A stretch of DNA of 53,121 nucleotides. Origin: Candidatus Fermentibacteraceae bacterium (GTDB lineage: Bacteria; Fermentibacterota; Fermentibacteria; Fermentibacterales; JCC-6). Position numbers and translations under genes: made by a program. How positions within the stretch are numbered: the stretch's first letter is position 1; each line of letters starts with the position of its first letter. The stretch lies in the NCBI GenBank assembly GCA_016936235.1, contig JAFGPK010000024.1, positions 1 through 53,121 of the forward strand, given 5' to 3'. This document shows, piece after piece, positions 42,001-50,038 of this stretch. Below the pieces are notes generated by a model. That model did not search any database and was not told where the DNA came from. It was given only the letters and a program-made list of their open reading frames with translations.

Positions 42001-42204
42001 AGTGACATCCGCGAAGACCACCGTGACATACTTCCTCAACTGCCTTGCCCCGGGACCCTCCAGGACCCTCAGTCTTTCCCTGAGGAGCCGGATAGCCGTG
42101 TCCACGGTCTCGTCCCCCAGTGCCGGTCTGTTGTTCTCCAGTGTTTCCAGGGCGGTTCTGAGACTGGAAGCTTCGTCAGGACCCGATCCGCCGGATCCTT
42201 TCAA
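39079..42204 (-). CDS. Class III adenylate/guanylate cyclase fused to AAA ATPase and TPRs
   Basis: 1041 residues in three parts: a class III cyclase at roughly 55-230 (VVFADVTGFTAI, IGDAVMAIWG, GLKGEYTAMGDTVNIASRL with the metal Asp pair and the nucleotide Lys/Thr), an ATPase of the AAA_16/STAND type at 255-600 (Walker A SGEAGIGKSRLL, Walker B TLMYLEDLHWAD), and a TPR array at 680-1000. This cyclase-STAND-TPR layout is known from actinobacterial and myxobacterial signalling proteins, where nucleotide binding is thought to gate cyclase output. TTG 42204 overlaps the trkA stop, so it is translationally coupled to the potassium uptake genes. The cyclic nucleotide and its receptor are unknown. 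Confidence 0.9.
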   Translation of the reverse strand: MKGSGGSGPDEASSLRTALETLENNRPALGDETVDTAIRLLRERLRVLEGPGARQLRKYVTVVFADVTGFTAICEAHDAEYVTGLINTLWNQLDSVIVRYGGVIDKHIGDAVMAIWGSEKVREDDTLRAIRAALAMQESAQGMTFDDRKGISGFRMRVGVHSGPVFLGSIGLKGEYTAMGDTVNIASRLQSTAPEGSVIVSHDAYRHVRGAFTFEPREPVMLKGLDSPLRTWVVVSSAPRRSQQAGPSVMGTETRMVGRDLELEALTSVMKEVMETRKPFMVTVSGEAGIGKSRLLHEFRRKVENQDEDAVFFNARCTPEMKNVPCSVFRDILRFRMNVMEDDTAESALGKFRNGMGRYLSEDEICLGCHYAGFDLSRFEPVKKLMGTPSLGAEGISALIRYFGGTCRDNRTLMYLEDLHWADSTSLDLICGIMSHVVDGSLLLLALTRPPLFESRPDWGTGLPGLRMELRPLTASESSELVGEILERVTGLPEKLAGLITDTAEGNPFYMEELVAMLVDKGVIAGTSDGLCFLPGSLQDWKVPSTLTGVLQARLDSLPDPEKHVLQKAAVIGRIFWDKAVAELSEHREERELDGHLCSVQSRDLVHENDDSTFMRSREYLFKHAILRDVTYDTVLLDSRKDYHRRTADWLLSQSGDRTSEVSGLIAEHYYRGEDWERAAQWLIRSGRSAFSTSSYTESLFAFQRALDIMPDNSSAEERAGLHLMTGKVLDKLTRYDEAMHHLETAREIASGNDIPAITADALLGLAWLATVRGNRELAREMGTGAHLEAERSGDRAILARAIMRMADFDEENSYESKLGYYHESYNIYSELDDLPGLAITALNMGNHAMVYDRIDEGETYYSESLQYYEKLGNKWGIANCLGNLGNVAFYREDFQSSRDLHIKSRNISTMIGDLEGVVICSLNLGRDELNLGNPEKGFGHFCEALRLAVDLGITPLALGALYEMSRRMRAEGDYEDAAIALLCIMNNRGSFLEKGPEIDPDSDLEEVRSGLLPGTMAELADFVSASSLSDIANRLLRGRT

Positions 42205-42878
42205 TCCGCAGCCCCCAGTGCATCGGCGATGATCTGGATGTCCCCTGCATGTGCAATTACGAATACAGTGTCCTTTGCGGCCAGTATATAGTCTCCCCTT
42301 GGTATCTGGAATCTTTCGTCTTCCTCCCGGTAGATGCCCATGAGCAGGCTCTCCCTGGGAAAACCGCTGGCAGCGGCCACATCTTTCACCGATTTCCCGA
42401 CGCAGCCGGCGTCTTCAGGGACCCGCACCGCGTACACATATGCATCGCCGCCGCCCAGCGACATTATCCGTTTGACAGGGGGCTGTTCGACCTCCATTAT
42501 CAGCTGGTCGATCAGCAGGTCGGCAACCCTTACTATCCCTGTTACGCCTGACATACCGTAGGCATGTTCGTAACCGGGATCACGCATTCTGGCCAGGATC
42601 CTCGGTACTCCCAGGCTCTTGGCAAGGATCGAGCAGGCGATGTTGTCCACGTCGTTTCTCATCAGGCAGAGCAGTATGTCCGACCTGTGGACGCCGGCGT
42701 CCTTCAGGACCGTCAGGTTCGTTGCACTGCCGTTGACCGTAAGGGCGCCGGTCTCTGCGTAGAGGCTGTCGCAGACTTCATGGTCGATATCGATCACTAC
42801 CACATCGTGCCTGTGGTCCAGTAGTTTCCTGGTAAGCTCCCTTCCCACAAGTCCGGCTCCCGCAACGACAATGTTCAT
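42201..42878 (-). CDS. trkA: Potassium uptake regulatory subunit TrkA (RCK protein)
   Basis: 225 residues: RCK-N (Rossmann) with MNIVVAGAGLVGRELTRKLLDHRHDVVVIDID, ILLCLMRNDVDNIACSILAKSLG, and a C-terminal RCK-C half (VRVPEDAGCVGKSVKDVAAASG, DYILAAKDTVFVIAH). It is a single RCK unit, the shorter KtrA-like form rather than the duplicated E. coli TrkA, and gates the TrkH channel in response to nucleotide binding. The open frame extends to 43034, but ATG 42878 has a GGGAGGT site and the canonical start. It lies 17 bases after trkH and overlaps the cyclase gene by 4 bases. Confidence 0.92.
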   Translation of the reverse strand: MNIVVAGAGLVGRELTRKLLDHRHDVVVIDIDHEVCDSLYAETGALTVNGSATNLTVLKDAGVHRSDILLCLMRNDVDNIACSILAKSLGVPRILARMRDPGYEHAYGMSGVTGIVRVADLLIDQLIMEVEQPPVKRIMSLGGGDAYVYAVRVPEDAGCVGKSVKDVAAASGFPRESLLMGIYREEDERFQIPRGDYILAAKDTVFVIAHAGDIQIIADALGAAD

Positions 42879-42895
42879 CTCGTTACCTCCCGATA

Positions 42896-44395
42896 TTACC
42901 AGATGCGCCATGCCCGAGGGCTGAAGAGGAGGAGCAGGGGGAGTATCTCCAGCCTTCCCGCGAGCATGCCGAATATGTAGATGATCTTGATGACCGGATT
43001 CAGGTCCCCGATCTGGGGGGTGGATATGAAACACGGCCCTATGTTGCCCATTGCACTGAACATACCCGAGAAGGAAGAGTATCCGTCCAGGTTGGAAAGC
43101 AGAGCGGTGACAGCGCCCCCGAAAACCAGAAGACCGATCCAGATGAAGAATATGGCCGATACCCTGTTCACTTCCATTTCGTCCAGGTACTTGCCGTCAA
43201 GTAATATCCGGTTGCTGGCATTCCTGGGGACCACGAGCTTTCTGAGCTGCTGACCCGCCACCCTGAAGAGTATCACCACTCTCTGGACCTTGATGCCTCC
43301 GGCGGTGGAGCCCACGCATCCACCGATGATCATCATCACCAGAAAGAGCTGCCCCGCCAGCGGACCGAAGAAGGGGCTGGTAAGGTCTCTGGTTCCGAAG
43401 CCCGTTGTCGTCAATATGCTTACGGTCTGGAACAGGGATGTTCTAAAAGCCTCCTCGCCACGGACCCAGGTCTCGCCGGAGAGGACAAGGTGATCCAGCA
43501 GCACCAGGGATGTTAGGACAGCTATCAGCGTCCACCACAGCTTCATTTCGGAATTGTCCCAGAGAGATCTGACGCTTCCTGAAAGTACCCTGTAATGGAC
43601 CAGGAAGCTGGTGCCTCCCAGTATCATTCCCAGTATGAGAACGTACTCCAGCATCACGCCGTTGACCCCGGGAAGGGCGGAGAAGTGAGCGATGCTTGCA
43701 TCGTAGGGAGAGAATCCTCCAGTGGACAGGGCTGTGAAACTGTGGTTGAGGCCGTCGAAGATGGACATCCCGCCCATCTTCAGCAGAGCGATTATCAGCA
43801 CCGTGAAACCGGTGTAGACGGTCCACAGTATCTTGACGGTATTGGCCATCCCGGGGACCGGTCTTCCCGAGGTTATCTTGTGGCTCTCCGCACCGAAGAG
43901 GAGATGCGCTCCCGGTATCCTGCTGGAGACTGCCAGAAAGAAGGTCAGTATGCCAAGTCCCCCCACCCACTGGGTAAGGCTTCTCCAGAAGATGATGCTG
44001 TGCGGCATGGTGTCCAGGCCCGTGAACATGGTTATCCCGGTTGTGGTGAATCCGCTCATCGTCTCGAAATAGGCGTCGATGTATCCGGCACCTATCCCCA
44101 GCACGTAAGGGAGGGCTCCCGCCGCGGAGAGCACGAGCCATCCCAGGGCGCAGATCAGCATGGCCTGGGTCGTATTCGGCTCACTGTCGCCTATGGTCCT
44201 CCGGATCGAGTATCCTGCAGAGATGCAGATGAGCGCAGGGATCAGGAAAGCCCGGAGTGTTCTGGCGGATTCCCCCTCACCTCTGAATACCAGCACAAAA
44301 AGCAGAGGGATCAGCATTATCAGACCCAGTATCAGAACGAGCGCCCCGATATAGCCCGCTACTACCCTGGCGCTCCTCCTGTACTGTCCCCTCAT
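42896..44395 (-). CDS. trkH: Trk/Ktr-type potassium uptake transmembrane subunit
   Basis: 499 residues with ten or more hydrophobic helices and the repeated M1-P-M2 pore signatures, seen as ETMSGFTTTGITMFTG, LSTGGFSPYDAS, LTTTGFGTRDL and FSAMGNIGPCFIST. The glycines of the four selectivity filters (TTGIT, STGGF, TTGFG, NIGPC) are intact. It is the ion-conducting subunit partnered by the TrkA-type protein encoded immediately downstream. It starts seven bases after the Cys-rich gene. Whether the system is ATP-, Na+- or proton-dependent cannot be read from the sequence. Confidence 0.95.
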   Translation of the reverse strand: MRGQYRRSARVVAGYIGALVLILGLIMLIPLLFVLVFRGEGESARTLRAFLIPALICISAGYSIRRTIGDSEPNTTQAMLICALGWLVLSAAGALPYVLGIGAGYIDAYFETMSGFTTTGITMFTGLDTMPHSIIFWRSLTQWVGGLGILTFFLAVSSRIPGAHLLFGAESHKITSGRPVPGMANTVKILWTVYTGFTVLIIALLKMGGMSIFDGLNHSFTALSTGGFSPYDASIAHFSALPGVNGVMLEYVLILGMILGGTSFLVHYRVLSGSVRSLWDNSEMKLWWTLIAVLTSLVLLDHLVLSGETWVRGEEAFRTSLFQTVSILTTTGFGTRDLTSPFFGPLAGQLFLVMMIIGGCVGSTAGGIKVQRVVILFRVAGQQLRKLVVPRNASNRILLDGKYLDEMEVNRVSAIFFIWIGLLVFGGAVTALLSNLDGYSSFSGMFSAMGNIGPCFISTPQIGDLNPVIKIIYIFGMLAGRLEILPLLLLFSPRAWRIW

Positions 44396-44402
44396 GAAGA
44401 CT

Positions 44403-44888
44403 TCAGAAACCCGATTCAGACAGCATCCTGATGGCTTCCCCGGACCTTATCACGGCTGAGTTCGGGCAGGAGAGAACATTGCAGAAGGCAATGGCCTGAT
44501 GAGGGTCCTTCCTGGGGTAGAGATATCCCAGGACTGTCACTGCCTCCGCTCTGCAGGGACAGCTGGCAAGAACATCAAGCTCGGTTCCGCAGTGAGGGCA
44601 TGACAGGGAAAGGGCTTCGTCCGGGTCCACATCTCCCTCGATGACGCAGTAGGAAGTGTCCCCGAACACTGCTGAAAGGGAAATAAGACCTTCTCCGCTC
44701 TTCTTTCCGCTGAACCTGACGGTGATGCCGGGGAATCCCGAAACCTCATGATTCACGGAGATCAGGTTATGCCCCACCGGACAGTAGACCGCGTTTACGA
44801 CAACCTCAGCCTTAATGGTACTGCTGTCGCCATGTCTGACTTCAGGTATATTGAGTCTGCCTTTGTCATTGAACATGTTGCCTGGCAT
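44403..44888 (-). CDS. Uncharacterised Cys-rich protein upstream of trkH
   Basis: 161 residues, no signal peptide. An N-terminal part with VVVNAVYCPVGHNLIS (C-P-x-G-H) and a C-terminal part with SCPHCG, ASCPCRAE and AFCNVLSCPN gives seven to eight cysteines, suggesting one or two zinc sites. Between them is a beta-rich region (GITVRFSGKKSGEGLISLSAVFGD). ATG 44888 has an AAGGAG site seven bases upstream. It leads the trkH-trkA-cyclase operon, its stop 7 bases from the trkH start. No family was recognised; a metal-binding or redox-sensing role would fit but is not shown. Confidence 0.7.
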   Translation of the reverse strand: MPGNMFNDKGRLNIPEVRHGDSSTIKAEVVVNAVYCPVGHNLISVNHEVSGFPGITVRFSGKKSGEGLISLSAVFGDTSYCVIEGDVDPDEALSLSCPHCGTELDVLASCPCRAEAVTVLGYLYPRKDPHQAIAFCNVLSCPNSAVIRSGEAIRMLSESGF

Positions 44889-44918
44889 ATATTTACTCCT
44901 TCATTTCCCGTGGATTTC

Positions 44919-44947
44919 TTGGAATCTGGCCATTTCTGCCATATGAT
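44919..44947 (+). promoter_or_regulatory. Promoter of the S9 peptidase gene
   Basis: TTGGAA (44919-44924), 17-base spacer, TATGAT (44942-44947), directed to the plus strand, with the peptidase ATG at 45065, giving a leader near 110 bases. It lies in the divergent gap with the Cys-rich gene. Confidence 0.6.
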
Positions 44948-45064
44948 AGGTATAAAGTCGATGAAGGGAAAGTGCCCCGGTCTCAAATGGTGGCGCTTCC
45001 TGGAAGGATGTCAGGCTTGTCGCACCTGCTATTTTTACTCTCGTTCGGAGGAAGGAAAACCAAA

Positions 45065-47095
45065 ATGTGGAATTTGATCAGATCAGGTCCGGTCTTTACC
45101 ATCGCCGTTCTTCTGGCAGTGATGGCCTGCGGCGAGGAGGGAACTCCGGCTGTTCCCGAGGACGGTAACGGGCAGCGGGACACGGTACAGCACGTGGAAT
45201 CCGAGGGTGCCGGGAATCTGATTCCCAGGACCGTCCTCTTCGGCAATCCCGAAAGGATAGGTCCGCAGCTCTCGCCTGACGGTGAACGTATCGCATATAT
45301 CGCTCCAGTTGACAGCGTTCTGAACCTCTGGGTGATGGATGCTGACGGCTCCCGGCCGAGGCAGCTCACCTACGACACGAACAGAGGTGTGACCGACTAC
45401 TTCTGGGCCAAGAACAACGCAGATATACTCTACATGCAGGACCAGGCAGGAGAGGAGAACACCCACGTCTACAGGTTGAACGTGGAGACCGGGGAGGTCA
45501 CTGACCTCACGCCCTTCGAAGGTGTCAAGGCCTACGTGAGCGATACCGACAGGGACCACCCCAACACGGTCATAATAGACATGAACAGGAACAACCCCAT
45601 GTTCTTCGACGTCTATTCATGCGACCTTGAGACCGGTGAGCTGACCCTTCTGCAGGAGAACCCGGGCACACTTGACAACGGTGATATGGTCCTCGGCTAC
45701 ATGACGGACCAGGATTTGAACATCCGTGGAATGGCGACCATCAATCCCAATGATGGCACGATATCATTCTTCATCCGCGATTCCGGGGGTGGCGAGTGGA
45801 TGGAATTCATCAGCTTCTCCGCCCTTGATGCGGTGGAGCCTGAGCGCTTCAGCGAGGACGGAACAGGCATATACTACCAGTCCAACCTGGAATCCAATAC
45901 GACCAAGCTTCTATATCAGGACCTTGAGACCGGAGAGGTCACAGAGATCGCGCACGATACCCTTGCGGACATTGGCGGGGTATCCTTCGATCCCTTCACC
46001 GGCAGGCCCAGGGCGGTAAGCTTCCACTACCTCAGGCGCAACGTCGAAGTGCTGGACCCCTCCATCGGGGAAGATTACGAGTTCCTCGGAGGGTTCAATC
46101 CCGGTGATTTCGCAGTGGTCTCCTCCGACCTTGCGGACAGCACATGGATAGTGGCCTATTTCACACCGCAGAGCCCGGCGGTCTATTACCTCTACGACCG
46201 CACGACCCGGGAGATGTCCTTCCTTTTCAACGCCATTCCGGCACTTGATGCTTACCAGCTGGCGGAAGTTGAACCTCTGATCATCACAGCAAGGGACGGA
46301 TGGGAGCTGCCGAGTTACCTCACCCTTCCGAAAACCTCGGAGAACGGGCCTTTTCCCATGGTCCTCTTCGTTCACGGCGGACCCTGGGCAAGGGACTATT
46401 ACGGCTACGACCCCTTCGCCCAGATGCTGGCCGACCGTGGATTCGCGGTTCTGCAGGTCAACTTCCGTGCGTCGGCAGGGTTCGGCAAGGATCATCTGAA
46501 CGCCGGTAACAAGGCCTGGGGAGGCCTGATGCAGAACGACCTCACCGATGCGGTCAGGTGGACCATCAGCGAAGGGATCGCAGATCCCGGGAGGATCGTC
46601 ATCATGGGCGGGTCCTACGGTGGTTACGCCACACTGGCCGGTGTCGCCTTCACTCCTGAACTGTACTGCGCGGGAGTGGATTTCTTCGGACCTTCCAACC
46701 TGATAACCTTCAGGGAGACCGTTCCCCCCTACTGGAGGCCCATGGGCGCCCTGATGGACATAAGGGTGGGTGACCTGGAGGAAGATTCCCTCATGCTTGA
46801 GGAAAGATCGCCACTGAACTACGTCGAGAACATCACCGTTCCGATGCTGATCGTGCAGGGTGCCAACGACCCCAGGGTGGTGCAGGCTGAGTCCGATCAG
46901 ATGGTGCAGGCGTTGAGGGAGAACGGGAACGAGGTCTATTACCTGGTTTACGGGAACGAGGGGCACGGCTTCGCCATCGAAGCGAACAGGCTTGAGTTCG
47001 CCGGAAGGGTGGAGGAGTTCCTCTACAACCATGTCTCGGGAGTGGAGTGTCAGATGTACCAGGAAGTGCCGAACTCCACGGTCCAGATTCGATAA
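45065..47095 (+). CDS. S9-family prolyl oligopeptidase-like lipoprotein
   Basis: 676 residues. The signal ends in a lipobox (LAVMACGEEG), placing it on the periplasmic side of a membrane. An N-terminal seven-bladed propeller (GPQLSPDGERIAYIAP, LNLWVMDADGSRPRQLTYD) precedes an alpha/beta hydrolase with VLFVHGGPWARDYYGYDPF, the nucleophile GGSYGGY, Asp in QGANDPRV and His in EGHGF. This is the acylaminoacyl/dipeptidyl-peptidase branch that trims peptides after proline or from blocked N-termini. ATG 45065 has GGAGGAAGG nine bases upstream; an extended frame to 44972 lacks support. A strong hairpin follows the stop. Confidence 0.93.
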   Translation: MWNLIRSGPVFTIAVLLAVMACGEEGTPAVPEDGNGQRDTVQHVESEGAGNLIPRTVLFGNPERIGPQLSPDGERIAYIAPVDSVLNLWVMDADGSRPRQLTYDTNRGVTDYFWAKNNADILYMQDQAGEENTHVYRLNVETGEVTDLTPFEGVKAYVSDTDRDHPNTVIIDMNRNNPMFFDVYSCDLETGELTLLQENPGTLDNGDMVLGYMTDQDLNIRGMATINPNDGTISFFIRDSGGGEWMEFISFSALDAVEPERFSEDGTGIYYQSNLESNTTKLLYQDLETGEVTEIAHDTLADIGGVSFDPFTGRPRAVSFHYLRRNVEVLDPSIGEDYEFLGGFNPGDFAVVSSDLADSTWIVAYFTPQSPAVYYLYDRTTREMSFLFNAIPALDAYQLAEVEPLIITARDGWELPSYLTLPKTSENGPFPMVLFVHGGPWARDYYGYDPFAQMLADRGFAVLQVNFRASAGFGKDHLNAGNKAWGGLMQNDLTDAVRWTISEGIADPGRIVIMGGSYGGYATLAGVAFTPELYCAGVDFFGPSNLITFRETVPPYWRPMGALMDIRVGDLEEDSLMLEERSPLNYVENITVPMLIVQGANDPRVVQAESDQMVQALRENGNEVYYLVYGNEGHGFAIEANRLEFAGRVEEFLYNHVSGVECQMYQEVPNSTVQIR

Positions 47096-47110
47096 CCGGT
47101 TCTCAAGGTT

Positions 47111-47144
47111 GCAGCCGGGGACCGGGACCCGGTCCCCCGGCTGC
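47111..47144 (+). terminator. Hairpin after the S9 peptidase gene
   Basis: Arms GCAGCCGGGGACCGGG and CCCGGTCCCCCGGCTGC pair over 16 bp with one bulged C and essentially no loop, 16 bases after the stop. There is no T run behind it, so it may stabilise the 3-prime end or stop transcription with help from other factors. Confidence 0.65.
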
Positions 47145-47352
47145 GTTCATGTCGGAACCCCTGGATCTATCCCGGGTCGCGGGCGGCCTGTGTATCTTCG
47201 TGATATCCGCAGCAGCTCTTATTATCCGCAGCCGGGGTATCGATCACTATCAACAGGATGCCGGGTCTCTTCTCCCCCAGAGTGCTTTCATGAGAGGTTT
47301 CCGATCCTGTTTCGAGTGGAATCGCCCTCTGCTCCATCCGTGAGCATGACGC

Positions 47353-48795
47353 TCAGTATGCCCGGGCGAGTATGACCCTGTTGCCCGTCTTCCTCCCGGT
47401 CATGATGCATTTTCCGGTCTGTTCCGGCTGCTCCAGTGGAATGCATCTCACAGTCGCTTTCGTATCCTGCTGAAGAGCGATTTCCTCCTCGGGGCCGCCA
47501 TCCCACCAGACACTGTAGAAGCCCGGTCTTTCTGTGATGGCTTCACGGAACTCCTCCAGCGTATCCACTGAATATGTCCTGGACCTCATCCTTTCCTTAG
47601 CTTCCTCCAGCATCTCGTCCTGGATCCTCTCGAGTATATCGGGGATTTCCTTCTCCAGCGAATCAAGAGGTATGGTGAATTTGCCCTCCCTGCCAGGGGC
47701 GTTCCTCGGGCTTGCCATCACGCGTCCCTCTTCCAGGTCCCGCTGGCCTATCTCGAGCCTCAGGGGCACTCCTCGCACCTCCCAGTAATTGAATTTGAAA
47801 CCCGGGCTCGATCCTTCGCTGTCATCCACCTCCAGCCTTACGCCCTTCTGCTTGAGGCCGACTTTCAGCCTGTCCACCACCTCCATGACGCGGGTCCTGT
47901 CCGATTCGTTCCTGGCGATTGGGACTATGACCACCTGGACCGGAGCGAGCTTCGGTGGAAGTCGGAGCCCGTTCTCGTCTCCGTGGACCATTATCACGCC
48001 GCCAACGAGCCTGGTGGAGACGCCCCAGCTGGTCTGGTGGACGTACTGCTGCTCGTTATTGCTGTCCAGGTAGGTAGTATCGAACACCCTGGCGAAATTG
48101 GTGCCGAGGTAGTGGCTGGTGCCGCTCTGAAGCGCCCACCCGTTGCCCATCATGGCCTCGATGGTGTAGCTGTCCACTGCGCCGGCGAACTTCTCTCTCT
48201 CTGTTTTCCGTCCGGGGATGACGGGAATGGCAGCCACATTCTCTGCGAAATCGGCATATATCCTGAGCATGCGAAGGGTTTCCTCCCTGGCCTCTTCCTC
48301 GCTGGCATGTGCCGTGTGGCCTTCCTGCCACAGGAACTCCGTCGTTCTCAGGAATGCCCTTGGCCGCATCTCCCATCGCACGACGTTGGCCCACTGGTTC
48401 AGCAGCATGGGAAGGTCCCTGTAGCTGTTGATCCATTTCGAGAACATGTAGTTGATGATCGTCTCCGAAGTGGGTCTCACAACCAGGGGTTCATCCAGCT
48501 TCTTGCCTCCACCATGCGTGACGACCGCCAGCTCCGGTGCAAAGCCCTCTACATGCTGGGCTTCCCTGGTTATGAAGCTCTCTGGGATCAGAAGCGGGAA
48601 ATAGGCATTCTTGTGGCCGGTTTCCTTGAAACTGGCGTCGAGACTGGCTTGTATTCTCTCCCAGATGGCGTAGCCATAGGGACGTATGATCATGCATCCC
48701 CTTACCGGAGCCGCGTCAGAAAGCTCCGCTTCGCGGATGACATCCTGGTACCATCTGGAGAAGTCTTCCGCCGGACTGGTAATGTTCTTGGCCAT
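47353..48795 (-). CDS. proS: Prolyl-tRNA synthetase, archaeal/eukaryal-like type
   Basis: 480 residues: class II synthetase that charges tRNA-Pro. The start ITSPAEDFSRWYQDVIREAELSD, motif 2 region RWEMRPRAFLRTTEFLWQEGHTAH, motif 3 region and the C-terminal anticodon-binding part with a zinc-like tail ending RVILARAY fit the short type without the editing insertion domain found in most bacterial ProRS. The gene is convergent with the peptidase and has no operon partner. An AGGAAG site lies ten bases before ATG 48795. Such archaeal-like forms occur scattered in bacteria, consistent with old horizontal transfer. Confidence 0.95.
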   Translation of the reverse strand: MAKNITSPAEDFSRWYQDVIREAELSDAAPVRGCMIIRPYGYAIWERIQASLDASFKETGHKNAYFPLLIPESFITREAQHVEGFAPELAVVTHGGGKKLDEPLVVRPTSETIINYMFSKWINSYRDLPMLLNQWANVVRWEMRPRAFLRTTEFLWQEGHTAHASEEEAREETLRMLRIYADFAENVAAIPVIPGRKTEREKFAGAVDSYTIEAMMGNGWALQSGTSHYLGTNFARVFDTTYLDSNNEQQYVHQTSWGVSTRLVGGVIMVHGDENGLRLPPKLAPVQVVIVPIARNESDRTRVMEVVDRLKVGLKQKGVRLEVDDSEGSSPGFKFNYWEVRGVPLRLEIGQRDLEEGRVMASPRNAPGREGKFTIPLDSLEKEIPDILERIQDEMLEEAKERMRSRTYSVDTLEEFREAITERPGFYSVWWDGGPEEEIALQQDTKATVRCIPLEQPEQTGKCIMTGRKTGNRVILARAY

Positions 48796-49119
48796 GTATC
48801 AGCACTTCCTGTTCGAGTTGTCAATGGAATCTGCATGGGGCAAAACTAACGACGAACGAGCCATACTCCAAGAGTGGATTTGACACCCTCGGGCAGTGGT
48901 GTTAACTTCTCTCATGTAGGGGGCCAATTGCTGAGAGTGGCAAAAGGAACCGATGAAGGCCGCGCCCTGATGTCTCGCGGATGCGTGACCTGCTTTGATC
49001 AGGTAGACAGAGGCGACACCGGGCCGTAGTAAGACCTTTAACCCTGTTTTGAATACATTCTTCAGGGATATGGCCCCCACATTCTATCTTGCATGCAAAT
49101 CTGTATGGAGGGAACGGGG
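48796..49119. other. 324-base non-coding region between proS and the PAP2 gene
   Basis: No gene or known RNA family was recognised. A promoter-like pair TTGACA (48880-48885), 16-base spacer, TTAACT (48902-48907) faces the PAP2/panB/pur operon and would give a leader of about 200 bases, long enough for an RNA regulator. A small hairpin ACCTG/CAGGT (48988-49004) is present. Short frames on both strands lack ribosome sites. Confidence 0.5.
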
Positions 49120-50034
49120 TTGTTGTCACCTGCAAACATCTTTCCTTCTATAGAGGACAGGAACTACCGCCTGATACTTCTGTTCTTCACCGTTTACACG
49201 GCGATACTGCTGGTAGTGCCTCTGGCAAGGCTTGTTCCCAGGCTCCCGGTGCCCCTTGGCACTTTCGTCCTGTGTTACATGCTCTACAGGTGGAAGAAGA
49301 TCCCGGGACACCTCAGACCCTGGATATTCTATCTTCTGCTGGTGCTCTCGTACTGGCAGCTTCAGTTCGTCGTATCGACGCAATTTCAGGAGTTCCATGG
49401 AGCCGGGATAATCTCATTCGAGAAGAATGTCTTCGGCTGCCTTCCCACCATCTGGCTTCAGGAACACCTCTACAATGGCTGCCGCTCCTGGTTCGAGTAC
49501 ATATTCGCCCTTTTCCACGCATCCCTCTTCTTCATACCGATAGCTTTCCCGCTGATAATGCAGCTGAGAAAAGGGGTCGAGAGGATGAAGAGGGTGACCG
49601 TGGCCCTGACCCTGATCTCCCTGGCGGGCTATGCGACCTATGTGCTGTTTCCCCTGACACCTCCCTGGATGGCATCTCTGGAGAACATGATACCCCATGT
49701 GGAGCGGATCACTATTAGAGCCCTGGGTGAAATGGCCCCCGGCGGCATCATTTCGGCTTTCAGTCCGAGCCCGAGGGGTGCGATGCCTTCGCTGCACGCC
49801 GGTGTCCCTCTGCTGGTTCTCATGATGGCCTTCAGGGAGTTCGGGTGGAGAGCCTGGTGGTTCACCATAGTGGTGGCGGGTATCTGCTTCGAGATAGTAT
49901 ACGGCGCCGAGCATTACCTGGTGGATGTGGTGGCGGGTTTCATCTATGCTATATTGGCATATATGATCGTTTTCAGGATACTCATTCCGGACAGCCGTCT
50001 CGGTGACTGTTCCGAAGGGGGGACTGGGGGCTGA
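49120..50034 (+). CDS. Membrane PAP2-superfamily phosphatase
   Basis: About 304 residues with six hydrophobic helices. The PAP2 catalytic set is present: MPSLHAG (phosphatase motif 2) and YGAEHYLVDVVAG (motif 3), with an upstream arginine-rich segment partly represented by SPSPRG. The layout is that of the PAP2_3/inositol-phosphoryl-ceramide-synthase-like group, acting on lipid phosphates or phosphoryl-head-group transfer at the membrane. Two ATGs (49093, 49105) lie upstream, but GGAGGG at 49107-49112 best serves TTG 49120 or 49123. Its stop precedes panB by 4 bases, so it is the first gene of the biosynthetic run. Substrate unknown. Confidence 0.8.
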   Translation: MLSPANIFPSIEDRNYRLILLFFTVYTAILLVVPLARLVPRLPVPLGTFVLCYMLYRWKKIPGHLRPWIFYLLLVLSYWQLQFVVSTQFQEFHGAGIISFEKNVFGCLPTIWLQEHLYNGCRSWFEYIFALFHASLFFIPIAFPLIMQLRKGVERMKRVTVALTLISLAGYATYVLFPLTPPWMASLENMIPHVERITIRALGEMAPGGIISAFSPSPRGAMPSLHAGVPLLVLMMAFREFGWRAWWFTIVVAGICFEIVYGAEHYLVDVVAGFIYAILAYMIVFRILIPDSRLGDCSEGGTGG

Positions 50035-50038
50035 TGTT

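Noticed and set aside
47150-47343. Small plus-strand frame (MSEPLDLSRVAGG…) after the S9 peptidase hairpin
   Set aside because: No ribosome site, starts just behind a strong hairpin and runs into the end of convergent proS; no family resemblance.
48797-48835. TTGACA-17-TGATAC promoter-like pair facing proS
   Set aside because: The -10-like TGATAC directly abuts the proS ATG, so transcription would start inside the gene; the AGGAAG in the spacer is better explained as the ribosome site.
48908-49092. Riboswitch in the leader before the PAP2/panB/pur operon
   Set aside because: A CTGAGA and a later CTGAT looked faintly like a thiamine element, but the conserved core and paired stems are missing; no ZTP, purine or other family pattern was found.
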